From contig NZ_JAGYVZ010000035.1 of NCBI RefSeq assembly GCF_018380615.1, positions 1 through 40,669 of the forward strand: 40,669 bases of DNA. The letters run 5' to 3'. The notes under the pieces are model-generated. The model searched no databases and was not told the DNA's origin. It worked only from the letters and a program-made list of their open reading frames with translations. The DNA comes from Flavobacterium psychroterrae (lineage in GTDB: Bacteria > Bacteroidota > Bacteroidia > Flavobacteriales > Flavobacteriaceae). This document shows, in pieces, positions 15,446 through 23,917 of this stretch (its first letter is position 1; each line of letters begins with the position of its first letter). A program made the translations under genes and the position numbers.

Positions 15446-17980
15446 CTATAATGAAATTCTAAAGCTCACATTTGGAGTTCTTTGCAGAGCGAATGTTTCT
15501 ACTTCTTCAATGGAATTGGTTAGAGAGCTTACTCTGTAATATTCGCTGATTTCATTTTTCCGGTTAAGGATATTTAAGATGGAAACCCCTAATTTGTATT
15601 GAATTCCACCTGTCGTTTCCCATTTATAAGTAGAGGAAAGATTAACCTGTGAAAAAATATGCAGATTTGTATTGTTCGGTTTATTGTAAACCAATACAGG
15701 ATCTGAAAGATCAATTTGCGAAAGATCGGGCGATGTTTTAGGTCTTCCGGACGACCATTTTGTTCCCAAAGCAATTTTGAAGTTGTTTTTCTCATAAATT
15801 CCTGCCCATGATAGAGTATGCATTAACTGGAAATTGTTGGGAAAACTCGGGTATTGATAATTAGAAAAATGGTAATTATTGTGGTTATAAGTATAACTCA
15901 ACCAGGTCAAAAAGTGATTCATTTTTTTCTGAACCAGTATTTCTGATCCCCAAATTTCATAATTGCCAGTGGTTCTGACAAACTCTAACTGATTCTGAAA
16001 ACCCTGGCTGGAAGTTGTAATTCCGTTTACTTTTTTATAAAAATTTTCTATATCCAGAAGCCAGTCACCCTTTTTGTAGAATAAATTTAAGGATAATTGT
16101 CTGCTTTTCTGAATAGGGACTGTGGTATTATTGGAGACAATCCAGCGTCTTTTTTCGATGCCAAAATAATCTTTTTGCAAATCAATAATTTGTTGGGAAT
16201 TCTGGCTTTTCAGCTCGCCAAGCAATTCTAAATTTAAGTTTTTACTAATGCTGTAGCCCAATTGTATTCTGGGTTCTACGATGTATTTTTTAAATTTTTC
16301 AATATAATTAATTCGCGTTCCTGTCTTGAAATAGATTCCGGAAAGCGTATCGTTGTATTTTGCTTCTAAAATTAAGGCGTGGGTTCTTAGTACGTCTTTC
16401 ACCCTGCGATAAAAATCAGGATTAGTCACCTGCTCTAAATTGGTAATACCTATTTCATTAAATTGATACCCGTCGCTTACACTAAATTTAGAAGTAATAG
16501 TATGGTTGTTTTCTAAACTAATACCATTATTGGTAACTGTGTTTTCCTGAATAGCGGTCTGGTTTTCACTCGTTGTTTTCTGGTTGCCCAAAAGCTCATA
16601 CGAAGAGTTGTAAATATTAATTTTAGTAGTATTAAAATTGTTCCATTTTCTTTTCCATGATAAATTTCCACCATAATTCTGCTGGCGTAAAATGTTGTTT
16701 TCAGATCTGTTGATGTCATAGACAGTCGCACTTTGGAAAACTTCGAGATTATCTTTAATGGTAATTAAATCAAGTACAATTTGATCTTTGGCTCCTATTT
16801 TTTGGGCATATTTTAGCGTAGCATCGTAGAAACCAAATTTTTTATCACTTTGATAATCGATATTTTGGTTTTGTGAAAAATCAGTGATCGTAGTGTTTTG
16901 AAATATTTTGTCAAAATATTCCTTGTAAGTAGGCGTTTCTACAAAATCTGTAATGGATTTTCGTGCTGAAATTTCGATATAACTTTTCTTTGAAAGATTA
17001 TATTTCGCATAAACATCGGCATTAATCATATTGATTCCAGCACTGAAACTATTTTTCTCTATTGTTTCGGGAGTAGAAGAAATAGCGACTACGCTCGAAA
17101 CACTTTCGCCGTAAAATGCAGAACTTCCGTTTTTATAAATAGAAATAGTGTGTGCCAGATTTGGGTTGAAAACCGATATTAAACCAAAAAAATGCCCCGT
17201 TTGAAACATTCGTATTCCATTCCATAAAAATAAATTCTGATCGTGCGTGCCACCTCGAACATTAATGCTTGATACACTTTCGTCCAGACTGTTTACACCC
17301 GGAATTTGCTGCATAGTCTGCAAAGCATCAGGCTCAATAAGTCCAGGCAGGATACCAAATTTCTTGGGTTTAATTTCAAAGGATTCATCGGTGTTTTTTG
17401 AAATTCCCGAAGCCAGAACAGCATTGGCCTTAATTTCTTCCAGTTGCGTAATTTCAGGTTCTAATAGTATTTGAAGACAATTTTCGGGTTTAGAATTGCC
17501 TGTTACAATTCTTTTGGCTGTAAATCCTACATGACTAATGAAAAGAATATTAGCGTTTTCTTTTTTAAATTCAAAATAACCCTTTGAATCTGTTGTAACC
17601 TGAATTTTAGTGCTTAAATGGATATTGGCATTTTCAATAGGTTTTTTTTCTGTCCCGGAAAAAACGTACCCACAGATGATGTGAGGTTCCTGTTCTTTTT
17701 TATAAATATTAATGAATTGGTTGCCAATATTTTCAAACGATAAATTTGTTTTTTGGGCAAGATAGCTCAGTTTCTGGTCTAAGGAAAGTGATTTTTTTGG
17801 AGGATTTAATTGCATTCCGGCAATAAGATCTTCGGTATAATTAAAACTAACCTGATGCTGTTGTTCAATGGCAATCATAATTTTTTTAAAAGGCATCACT
17901 TTTCCTTTGTCCTGAGCAGAAAGATTCAGGGCAAGGAAAAACAGACCAAACAAAAAATGAAATGATTTGGGGAATAGCAT
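15446..17980 (-). CDS. TonB-dependent receptor with STN signalling domain
   Basis: The 844-residue outer-membrane receptor has a signal peptide (ending NLSAQ), then an STN/secretin-like domain (about 28-92: MPFKKIMIAIEQQHQVSFNYTEDLIAGMQ...) that typically contacts a FecR protein. Next comes a carboxypeptidase-regulatory-like domain (about 100-175: ICGYVFSGTEKKPIENANIHLSTK...GYFEF). The plug (about 210-330: LIEPDALQTMQQIPGVNSLDESVSSINVRGG) and a long barrel ending NVSFRISL follow. Its start codon abuts the fecR stop with no gap. No SusD gene follows, so the substrate is probably not a glycan taken up by a SusCD pair. It acts as both importer and sensor for the sigma factor circuit. Confidence 0.92.
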   Translation of the reverse strand: MLFPKSFHFLFGLFFLALNLSAQDKGKVMPFKKIMIAIEQQHQVSFNYTEDLIAGMQLNPPKKSLSLDQKLSYLAQKTNLSFENIGNQFINIYKKEQEPHIICGYVFSGTEKKPIENANIHLSTKIQVTTDSKGYFEFKKENANILFISHVGFTAKRIVTGNSKPENCLQILLEPEITQLEEIKANAVLASGISKNTDESFEIKPKKFGILPGLIEPDALQTMQQIPGVNSLDESVSSINVRGGTHDQNLFLWNGIRMFQTGHFFGLISVFNPNLAHTISIYKNGSSAFYGESVSSVVAISSTPETIEKNSFSAGINMINADVYAKYNLSKKSYIEISARKSITDFVETPTYKEYFDKIFQNTTITDFSQNQNIDYQSDKKFGFYDATLKYAQKIGAKDQIVLDLITIKDNLEVFQSATVYDINRSENNILRQQNYGGNLSWKRKWNNFNTTKINIYNSSYELLGNQKTTSENQTAIQENTVTNNGISLENNHTITSKFSVSDGYQFNEIGITNLEQVTNPDFYRRVKDVLRTHALILEAKYNDTLSGIYFKTGTRINYIEKFKKYIVEPRIQLGYSISKNLNLELLGELKSQNSQQIIDLQKDYFGIEKRRWIVSNNTTVPIQKSRQLSLNLFYKKGDWLLDIENFYKKVNGITTSSQGFQNQLEFVRTTGNYEIWGSEILVQKKMNHFLTWLSYTYNHNNYHFSNYQYPSFPNNFQLMHTLSWAGIYEKNNFKIALGTKWSSGRPKTSPDLSQIDLSDPVLVYNKPNNTNLHIFSQVNLSSTYKWETTGGIQYKLGVSILNILNRKNEISEYYRVSSLTNSIEEVETFALQRTPNVSFRISL

Positions 17981-18880
17981 TTATTTTTCGTCAAAAATTA
18001 TTTTATTTTTCGAGACTTTTTTAGCCTTTAAATGATAGGTTGTACTAATAATTTGCAAGGCCACATCCAGATCCTGAGTTGGTAATTTTCCTGTAAAAAG
18101 CGAAGTTGTATCTTTCGCATTGAGTTCAATTGTAATGTTATATTGTCTTTGAACCTCGTCTAACAGGCTGCTGATATTTTCTTTATAAAAACAAATCTGA
18201 TTGTCCATCCATTCGGGCTGCATCGCAATAATATTTCTTTTTACTTGTTTTCCGTTTTCAAAACTAACGCTTTGTCCGTGCGTTAATAACATCTGAGTAT
18301 TGGCATAATTTACTTTCACGCGTCCTTCATAACAAACGACATCAAACCTGTTTTTTCGAACTTTAACATTAAATTGCGTTCCTAAAACCGATACTTTTCC
18401 AAGATTCGTATGCACTTCAAATCGTCTTCCTTTGGCTACCCTGAAATAAGCTTCTCCTTTTAATTCAAGATGCCTGTTATTGTCCCAATTCCATTTTTTA
18501 TAATGTATTTCAGAACCCGAGTTTAGTACTACTTCAGAATTATCAGGCAATGAAAAAGTTGTTTTTTCTCCATAATTGGCTGTTTGCGTTTCTGGTACAA
18601 TAAATTTCATCACAAGAGTAATTCCAAGAACTAATACAAATATTGCTGCTGCCCGAAACATCCATTTTTTGTATAGAGGAAACACTTTGGGAGCCGCTTT
18701 TTTCTGGCTTAGAATATTCGACAACATATCGTTTTCATCCAAATCATCTACTTCTAAATGAGCGGTATAATTTTTTATTTTCTGGTATTTTTCAAAATCA
18801 GGACTTCTTTCAAATTCAGCTAATTCCTCTTTCGTCAAATCATTGCTGAGCCATTTTGCTAATAAGCGATCTTTTTTCAT
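17981..18880 (-). CDS. FecR-type anti-sigma factor
   Basis: The 299-residue protein has an N-terminal cytoplasmic part (1-70, LLAKWLSNDLTKEELAEFERSPDF), one membrane helix (about 73-92), and a periplasmic FecR domain (TTFSLPDNSEVVLNSGSEIHYKKW...GEAYFRVAKGRRFEVHTNLGKVSVLGTQFNVK). A C-terminal DUF4974-type domain (about 230-299: ISSLLDEVQRQYNITIELN) resembles an STN partner fold. It holds the ECF sigma factor inactive until the TonB receptor signals. It lies 50 bases after the sigma gene and abuts the receptor gene. A GTAGGGTAAATTT motif in its 5' region suggests separate or autoregulated transcription. Confidence 0.93.
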   Translation of the reverse strand: MKKDRLLAKWLSNDLTKEELAEFERSPDFEKYQKIKNYTAHLEVDDLDENDMLSNILSQKKAAPKVFPLYKKWMFRAAAIFVLVLGITLVMKFIVPETQTANYGEKTTFSLPDNSEVVLNSGSEIHYKKWNWDNNRHLELKGEAYFRVAKGRRFEVHTNLGKVSVLGTQFNVKVRKNRFDVVCYEGRVKVNYANTQMLLTHGQSVSFENGKQVKRNIIAMQPEWMDNQICFYKENISSLLDEVQRQYNITIELNAKDTTSLFTGKLPTQDLDVALQIISTTYHLKAKKVSKNKIIFDEK

Positions 18881-18914
18881 TGTGCTGCTATTATAATATT
18901 AAACAAGTAGAACT

Positions 18915-18927
18915 AAATTTACCCTAC
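18915..18927 (-). promoter_or_regulatory. GTAGGGTAAATTT motif before fecR
   Basis: On the - strand GTAGGGTAAATTT lies about 35 bases upstream of the fecR start, in the short gap after the sigma gene. It matches the motif upstream of the COG4315 lipoprotein. It is a candidate recognition element of the local ECF sigma factor. Confidence 0.5.
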
Positions 18928-18930
18928 TTT

Positions 18931-19446
18931 TTATAAATCAATTTCTTTACGTAAGCTTACTAAAGCTAAATGAATGCGTTTTTCAACTGCCTTTACGCTA
19001 ATGTTTAATTCCAAGGCAATTTCGCTGTATTTTTTGCCGTCAATTCGATGCATCAAAAACGCGGTACGTTGTTTTTCGTTGAGGTTTTCGATTGATTTCA
19101 AAAGTTTGTCTTGAAATTGTTTTTCCTCCATAAGATATTCCGGACTTTCATTGGTTTTATCTAAACCCGTGAAATTTTTTTCATATCGCAAAACCACTTT
19201 TTGGTGCGCAATGGCATTGAGACTGCTGTTATTTGCAATGGTATAAATATAGGATTTTGCTTTTTCAAGTGGTACCGAAGCGCAGTTTTGCCAGAGTTTC
19301 ACAAAAGCTTCCTGAGTCAGATCTTCTGCCTGATCCAGATTGCCAAATTTGTAAAAAAGAAAATTACGAAGTGCTTTTACGTGACTTTTGAAGAAAGACG
19401 AAAAAATAATTTCATCACAAGTGTTGGATTGGTTTTTAGGTGGCAT
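18931..19446 (-). CDS. ECF-type RNA polymerase sigma factor
   Basis: This 171-residue protein has sigma region 2 (about 20-80, ending in GNLDQAEDLTQEAFVKLWQN) and region 4 (about 115-168: LNEKQRTAFLMHRIDGKKYSEIALELNISVKAVEKRIHLALVSLRK), with no region 1 or 3. It is a FecI-like sigma factor of the Bacteroidota type. It is the first gene of the sigma-FecR-TonB receptor unit. On activation it probably transcribes fecR, the receptor and the downstream lipoprotein genes. Confidence 0.93.
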   Translation of the reverse strand: MPPKNQSNTCDEIIFSSFFKSHVKALRNFLFYKFGNLDQAEDLTQEAFVKLWQNCASVPLEKAKSYIYTIANNSSLNAIAHQKVVLRYEKNFTGLDKTNESPEYLMEEKQFQDKLLKSIENLNEKQRTAFLMHRIDGKKYSEIALELNISVKAVEKRIHLALVSLRKEIDL

Positions 19447-19493
19447 TTAGATTTTCGATTTGTACGGTGTAAAAGTATTTGTTTTTAATTTAA

Positions 19494-19504
19494 GTAGGGT
19501 AAAA
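19494..19504 (+). promoter_or_regulatory. GTAGGGT motif facing the + strand lipoprotein
   Basis: GTAGGGTAAAA lies between the divergent sigma gene and the repeat lipoprotein, oriented toward the latter, 139 bases before its start. It matches the first eight to nine bases of the fecR motif but not the AT tail, so the match is weaker. Confidence 0.3.
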
Positions 19505-19622
19505 GCAAAGCTGATTGTTTTATAGAAGAATAAATGCTATTGGATTTTGTTAATTTAGTATCGAACAACAAATCAAAACCTTTGGTACCGAATTTATTAA
19601 AAACTAGTTTCTTTAAATTTAT

Positions 19623-19630
19623 TACATTTG
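19623..19630 (+). promoter_or_regulatory. Candidate -7 box
   Basis: TACATTTG fits TAnnTTTG and lies 13 bases before the ATG at 19644, implying a very short leader. Confidence 0.35.
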
Positions 19631-19643
19631 TAAAAACATAAAT

Positions 19644-20663
19644 ATGTTGCCTTTAAAAAAATATTTATCAATTGCGGTTGTCCTGTTCCTACTGTCTTGT
19701 CAAAGTGAAATTGATGAACAAGATGCTAATACACAAGGAACTGTTACCAATGTTTCGCCTCTTACTACTTACTTACAAAGGGTGGCAATGGTTCAAACCG
19801 TGCAGGATAATGTTATTGACGGCTCCAGTTACTGTACCATAAAACTACCTTATACCGTTACGGTTAACAATCAGCAAATTGCAGTAAACACAACCGGCGA
19901 TTATCAAAAAGTAATAGATAATATCAATGCCAATGCTTATGATGATGATATTGTAAAAATCGATTTTCCCGTAACAATGGTGTATTATAATTACATCCAG
20001 AAACTGATTCCTAATGAAGCTGATTTTAATGACTTAATTAATTATTGGAATCTTTATCCTGATCTTTTATCTAAAATCAACGGCTTAAATATCAATTATC
20101 CCATTAGTATTAATAGTTATAACAGTGCCAATCAAATTGCAAGTTCTCAATCTATTACTAGTGATCAGGCGTTTTTTAACTTTATAAAAAATTTGAATTC
20201 GAGCGAGTATATTTCGTTGCAATATCCAATTTCAATAACTGATTACAACAATCAGACAAAATCAATTAGCAATAATCTGGAGTTCGAAAACGCCATCAAA
20301 TATGCTATAGATTATTGTCCTGAAAATAATAGCGCAGCACTTGATTTTGCAGCAACCTTAACCAATGGTTCGTGGAATATTCCTTATTATTTTGATGATT
20401 CAGATAAAACTTCTTCTTATAGTGGTTATTCGTTTACTTTTAATAGTGATAAATCCGTAGTCGCCACAAAAGGGGGAATTTCAGAAATGGGTCAATGGGA
20501 AAGTACGCTACAATATGGTGTTAGAGATTTCAAAATAATTTTTAGTTCATCTGTTTTGGGTAAACTCAATAATAGTTGGAAGCTGTTTGAGTTTAATAAT
20601 TCGCAGATACGATTACGCGATGTAAATGATAGTACTAATTATCTTTATTTTGAAAAAAAATAG
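19644..20663 (+). CDS. Lipoprotein with four internal beta repeats
   Basis: The 339-residue protein is a lipoprotein: signal peptide with lipobox FLLSC (C19), then an acidic and polar linker. Residues about 64-225 carry four degenerate copies of a unit of about 40 residues beginning IKLPYTVTVNNQ, VKIDFPVTMVYYN, LNINYPISINSYN and ISLQYPISITDYN. Each is followed by a polar stretch and a helix such as DYQKVIDNI, DFNDLINYW, AFFNFIKNL or EFENAIKYA. The last 100 residues (NGSWNIPYYFDDSD...YLYFEKK) look like a small lipocalin-like barrel. I do not recognise a named family. It is divergent from the ECF sigma gene. The gene is monocistronic. Confidence 0.8.
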   Translation: MLPLKKYLSIAVVLFLLSCQSEIDEQDANTQGTVTNVSPLTTYLQRVAMVQTVQDNVIDGSSYCTIKLPYTVTVNNQQIAVNTTGDYQKVIDNINANAYDDDIVKIDFPVTMVYYNYIQKLIPNEADFNDLINYWNLYPDLLSKINGLNINYPISINSYNSANQIASSQSITSDQAFFNFIKNLNSSEYISLQYPISITDYNNQTKSISNNLEFENAIKYAIDYCPENNSAALDFAATLTNGSWNIPYYFDDSDKTSSYSGYSFTFNSDKSVVATKGGISEMGQWESTLQYGVRDFKIIFSSSVLGKLNNSWKLFEFNNSQIRLRDVNDSTNYLYFEKK

Positions 20664-21067
20664 TTATCTATTATTTTGCCATCAGGATGTTTAAACAAAT
20701 TTAAATTTTTCTGAGAGAAGATCCTCTATCAATAGTTCTTCCCACTTCATACAAAATCGAGTGACCTTTACGAATCTTTAGTAAATGGTTTTCCCGGACA
20801 AATCATTTTATGGTTCTTCTTGAAAAACGTCAACTTTCTGTTTATGTATTTTTTCAAAACCTCAAACAATTATAGTGCTTTTTAAATAAATTGATTTCTA
20901 AAGATTCGTTTTTGTTTTAAAGATTTGTCGTTTAAAAAATCTATGAATTACAAGTTATAAATTGATTTGAAATTATATTTATTACTGCTTTTTTGATATC
21001 AAATCTATTAATTTAAAAATTAAGTGGATTTTCAATTTTATGTCGTTTAAAAATTATAAAAAATGAT
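20664..21067. other. AT-rich intergenic stretch without a gene
   Basis: No convincing reading frame is seen over this stretch. It contains a palindrome TGTTTAAACA near 20690 and two copies of TGTCGTTTAAAAA near 20927 and 21041, about 115 bases apart. It probably holds the 5' control region of the photolyase operon. Confidence 0.5.
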
Positions 21068-21104
21068 TATTTTTGTTTAACTTTATTTAGTAATTGTTAA
21101 ACAA
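21068..21104 (+). promoter_or_regulatory. Promoter and inverted repeat before the photolyase operon
   Basis: TATTTTTG (21068-21075) is an exact TAnnTTTG box. Overlapping its end, TTGTTTAAC (21073-21081) is repeated in perfect inverted form as GTTAAACAA (21096-21104) after 14 bases, ending three bases before the start codon at 21108. It may be an operator or a hairpin at the start of the message. Confidence 0.5.
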
Positions 21105-21107
21105 TCT

Positions 21108-21413
21108 ATGATGAAATCAATTATTGCAAAAATCGATAATAGTGTATTGAATGAGGTTCAGATCGACAGAATTATAGAAATGGCATGGGAAGACCGAACA
21201 CCTTTTGATGCTGTAAAATTTCAATTTGGTCTATCTGAAAGTGATGTGAAAGCTTTGATGAAGAAAGAATTAAAGTTTAGCAGTTACAAATTATGGCGTG
21301 AAAGGGTCGAAAATTGTAAAACAAAACACGTTGCAAAGAGAACCGAAGAAATTGACAGGTTTAAATGTAACAGGCAAAGAGCAATTTCAAATAATAAAAT
21401 CTCTAAGCGTTAA
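21108..21413 (+). CDS. DUF2805/TIGR03643 family protein
   Basis: The 101-residue protein matches the DUF2805 (TIGR03643) family: LNEVQIDRIIEMAWEDRTPFDAVKFQFGLSESDVKALMKKELKFSSYKLWRERV, with a basic C-terminal tail. It looks like a small helix-turn-helix-like helical domain with a conserved region ending at SSYKLWR. No activity is known. It is the first gene of an operon with a flavin reductase, a cryptochrome/photolyase and DUF2256, an association I recall as common in marine bacteria and flavobacteria. A second ATG is three bases downstream; either could be used. Confidence 0.8.
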   Translation: MMKSIIAKIDNSVLNEVQIDRIIEMAWEDRTPFDAVKFQFGLSESDVKALMKKELKFSSYKLWRERVENCKTKHVAKRTEEIDRFKCNRQRAISNNKISKR

Positions 21414-21427
21414 TAAAATTTTAGCAG

Positions 21428-21865
21428 ATGATGAAAAATGATAAACCAGATAATGTAGTTTTTTCTAATGAGCATGGTTATAATGCAAGCGTATTACCAT
21501 ATGCTACAAGCTTGGGTGCGCCAGTAATAAAAGCAGATGATTTAACAGGCTGGAAAAACATGGGCATAAATAAGGTTAACAAAGAATTTGAAAGCAAATT
21601 CAAGGAACTAAAAATGCAGTACCAGGATTTAATCGAAGAATTTCAGTGGAATGAATTGGTCTACAACGCCAGATTTTCTTTTGAACCTATTGTTGGTGAA
21701 ATATATCATTTATACAAAGATGCAGATGGTTTTGATTTTCTCTCACTTATAGGACCCCAAGAATGGAATAAGGAACATATTGCTACTTTTAGACTTAACA
21801 GTGATAAAAAATGGATACTCATCGATTTGAAAAATTCTACTAATGAAAAACAAAATAAATTTTAA
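21428..21865 (+). CDS. DUF2452 family protein
   Basis: The 145-residue protein matches DUF2452 as I recall it. An N-terminal PDNVVFSNEHGYNASVLPYATSLGAPVIKADDLTGWKN precedes a helix (VNKEFESKFKELKMQYQDLIEEFQWNELVYNARFSFEPIVGEIYHLY) and a C-terminal FLSLIGPQEWNKEHIATFRLNSDKKWILI. No catalytic motif is evident and no function is known. It lies 14 bases after the DUF2805 gene and overlaps the flavin reductase gene by 23 bases, evidence of translational coupling. It lacks a signal peptide and should be cytoplasmic. Confidence 0.78.
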   Translation: MMKNDKPDNVVFSNEHGYNASVLPYATSLGAPVIKADDLTGWKNMGINKVNKEFESKFKELKMQYQDLIEEFQWNELVYNARFSFEPIVGEIYHLYKDADGFDFLSLIGPQEWNKEHIATFRLNSDKKWILIDLKNSTNEKQNKF

Positions 21866-22493
21866 AACCAGTGATCTGGAAAAAATGGACAAACAAACTG
21901 TTGTGCATTTAATCAATAGTTTAGGCGGTTTTAAAAGCGTGGCATTGGTAGGAACTTCTGATAGTGAAGGAAATACTAATTTATCCATTTTTAGTTCTTT
22001 TTTTCATATTGGTGCTAATCCGCCATTAATAGGAATGATTTTTCGCCCAAGTCCGCCCGAGCGTGATACTATGAGAAATATTATAGATACAGGATTTTAT
22101 ACCATTAATCATATCAACGAAAATATTTACATACAAGCACATCAGACATCAGCAAGATACAACAAAGAAATTTCAGAATTTGATGCAGCAGGACTTAGTG
22201 CGGAATATAAAAATAATTTTCATGCTCCTTTTGTACTAGAAAGCAACATACAGTTAGGAATTCAATTTAAAGAACAAATAGATATTTCAATAAATAATAC
22301 CACTATGATTATCGGGGAAATAGTTCAGATTTTTATTCCCGAAGATTGCTTGTCTGAAGATGGTTTTGTTAATTTAGAAAAAGCAAATACTGTTACTTGT
22401 TCCGGTCTGGACAGCTATCATAAAACCATACAGTTAGACAGGTTGAGCTATGCAAAGCCTGATAAGGAAATTACATCATTACTTAAAAGTTGA
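21843..22493 (+). CDS. Flavin reductase-like (FMN-binding split barrel) protein
   Basis: The 216-residue protein has the flavin reductase-like split barrel. FKSVALVGTSDSEGNTNLSIFSSFFHIGANPPLIGMIFRPSPPERDTMRNIIDTGFYTINHINENI is the FMN-binding core, followed by YHKTIQLDRLSYAKPD. Such proteins reduce free flavin with NAD(P)H or bind FMN or FAD for partner enzymes. Its gene overlaps the DUF2452 gene upstream by 23 bases and the photolyase gene downstream by four. A natural inference is that it supplies reduced flavin to the FAD-dependent cryptochrome/photolyase. That link has not been shown here. Confidence 0.87.
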   Translation: MKNKINFKTSDLEKMDKQTVVHLINSLGGFKSVALVGTSDSEGNTNLSIFSSFFHIGANPPLIGMIFRPSPPERDTMRNIIDTGFYTINHINENIYIQAHQTSARYNKEISEFDAAGLSAEYKNNFHAPFVLESNIQLGIQFKEQIDISINNTTMIIGEIVQIFIPEDCLSEDGFVNLEKANTVTCSGLDSYHKTIQLDRLSYAKPDKEITSLLKS

Positions 22494-23917
22494 ACAAAAA
22501 AAAGATAAATATTATGTGGTTCAAACGTGATCTTCGTTTTACAGATCACGAACCTCTTTTTTTGGCTCAGCAGGAAAACGTTGCTCTTCTTTTAGTTTAT
22601 TTTTTTGAGCCTTCAATAATGGCTTACGATGATTCTGATGTACGTCACTGGCGGTTTATTTATGAATCCTTACAGGAAATGCAGTCTAAATTAAAGTCAT
22701 TTGACACGCAGATTTATTATTTTCATAACGAAGTTCAAACTGTTTTTGAGCATTTATATAGTCTTTATGATGTACAAACCGTGTTTTCGCATCAGGAAAT
22801 TGGCAATAAAGTCACTTTTGACAGGGATATTGCCATGCAGTCTTTTTTTGATGATCATAATATTTTTTGGAAACAATCCCAGCTTCATGGTGTAGTCAGA
22901 AAGCTGCGATCAATACAGGATTGGGATAATCGCTGGGAAAAAACAATGCGTGCAACTCCTAAAATGATTGAACTGAAAGCTTTTAAATTTGAAAATTTAG
23001 ATCCTGATTTTTATCTAAAGCTAAAAGGAAAAGTACTTTCGAGTGAAATTACAAACAGAAATAAAAACTTTCAGCAGGGCGGTGAATATTGGGCATGGCG
23101 GTACTTAGAGAGCTTTGCAAAAGAGAGACACGTAAATTACAGTAAACACATTTCCAAACCCGGTTTAAGCCGAAAAGGCTGTAGCCGTTTATCTCCCTAT
23201 TTAACCTACGGAAACATTAGTATGCGAATGGTGTATCAATATACTAATCAGTTTTATGAAGCATCGCCCAACAAAAGAGCCATGCTTAATTTTGTTTCGA
23301 GACTGCACTGGCATTGCCATTTTATGCAAAAATTTGAAAATGACTGTCAAATTGAATTTAAAAATATAAACAAGGATTACGATTCCTTGGTAAAACCCAA
23401 AAACAAAACTTATATAAAAGCCTGGCAGGAAGGAAAAACCGGTGTTCCTATTGTTGATGCCTGCATGCGATGTTTAGTTCAAACAGGTTATATCAATTTT
23501 AGAATGCGGGCGATGCTGGTTTCCTTTTTTACATTCAATTTGTGGCAGGACTGGAGGGAATTGCATTTTCTGGCAAGACAATTTTTAGATTATGAACCCG
23601 GAATTCATTATCCGCAGATTCAGATGCAGGCGGGTACAACAACAGGCAACACCATTAGAATTTATAATCCGATAAAAAACTCACATGAGCACGATTTGGA
23701 AGGTGTTTTTATAAAAAAATGGCTGCCTGAACTGGCTGAAATTCCATCACAATTAATTCATGAACCATGGAAATTAAATGGTATTGAACAGCAATTTTAC
23801 AAATGCGAAATAGGTAAAGATTATCCAGACCCTATAGTAGATATAGAAGAAACCCGAAAATACGCAAGTGATATTGTTTGGAGTTTTAGAAATAAACAAG
23901 AAAATGCGAGGAGTTAA
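22490..23917 (+). CDS. Cryptochrome/photolyase family protein
   Basis: The 475-residue protein has an N-terminal photolyase alpha/beta domain (about 5-130: INIMWFKRDLRFTDHEPL) and a C-terminal FAD-binding helical domain. The FAD site is clear: SRLSPYLTYGNISMR, RLHWHCHFMQKFE, and GKTGVPIVDACMRCLVQTGYINFRMRAMLVSFFTFNLWQDWR. Then come HYPQIQMQAGTTTGNTIRIYNPIKNSHEHDLEGVFIKKWLPEL. The enzyme may repair UV lesions or act as a blue-light sensor; the sequence alone does not separate these. Translation likely starts at the TTG at 22490, which overlaps the flavin reductase stop and keeps the first strand; an ATG at 22514 is possible. Confidence 0.9.
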   Translation: MNKKKINIMWFKRDLRFTDHEPLFLAQQENVALLLVYFFEPSIMAYDDSDVRHWRFIYESLQEMQSKLKSFDTQIYYFHNEVQTVFEHLYSLYDVQTVFSHQEIGNKVTFDRDIAMQSFFDDHNIFWKQSQLHGVVRKLRSIQDWDNRWEKTMRATPKMIELKAFKFENLDPDFYLKLKGKVLSSEITNRNKNFQQGGEYWAWRYLESFAKERHVNYSKHISKPGLSRKGCSRLSPYLTYGNISMRMVYQYTNQFYEASPNKRAMLNFVSRLHWHCHFMQKFENDCQIEFKNINKDYDSLVKPKNKTYIKAWQEGKTGVPIVDACMRCLVQTGYINFRMRAMLVSFFTFNLWQDWRELHFLARQFLDYEPGIHYPQIQMQAGTTTGNTIRIYNPIKNSHEHDLEGVFIKKWLPELAEIPSQLIHEPWKLNGIEQQFYKCEIGKDYPDPIVDIEETRKYASDIVWSFRNKQENARS

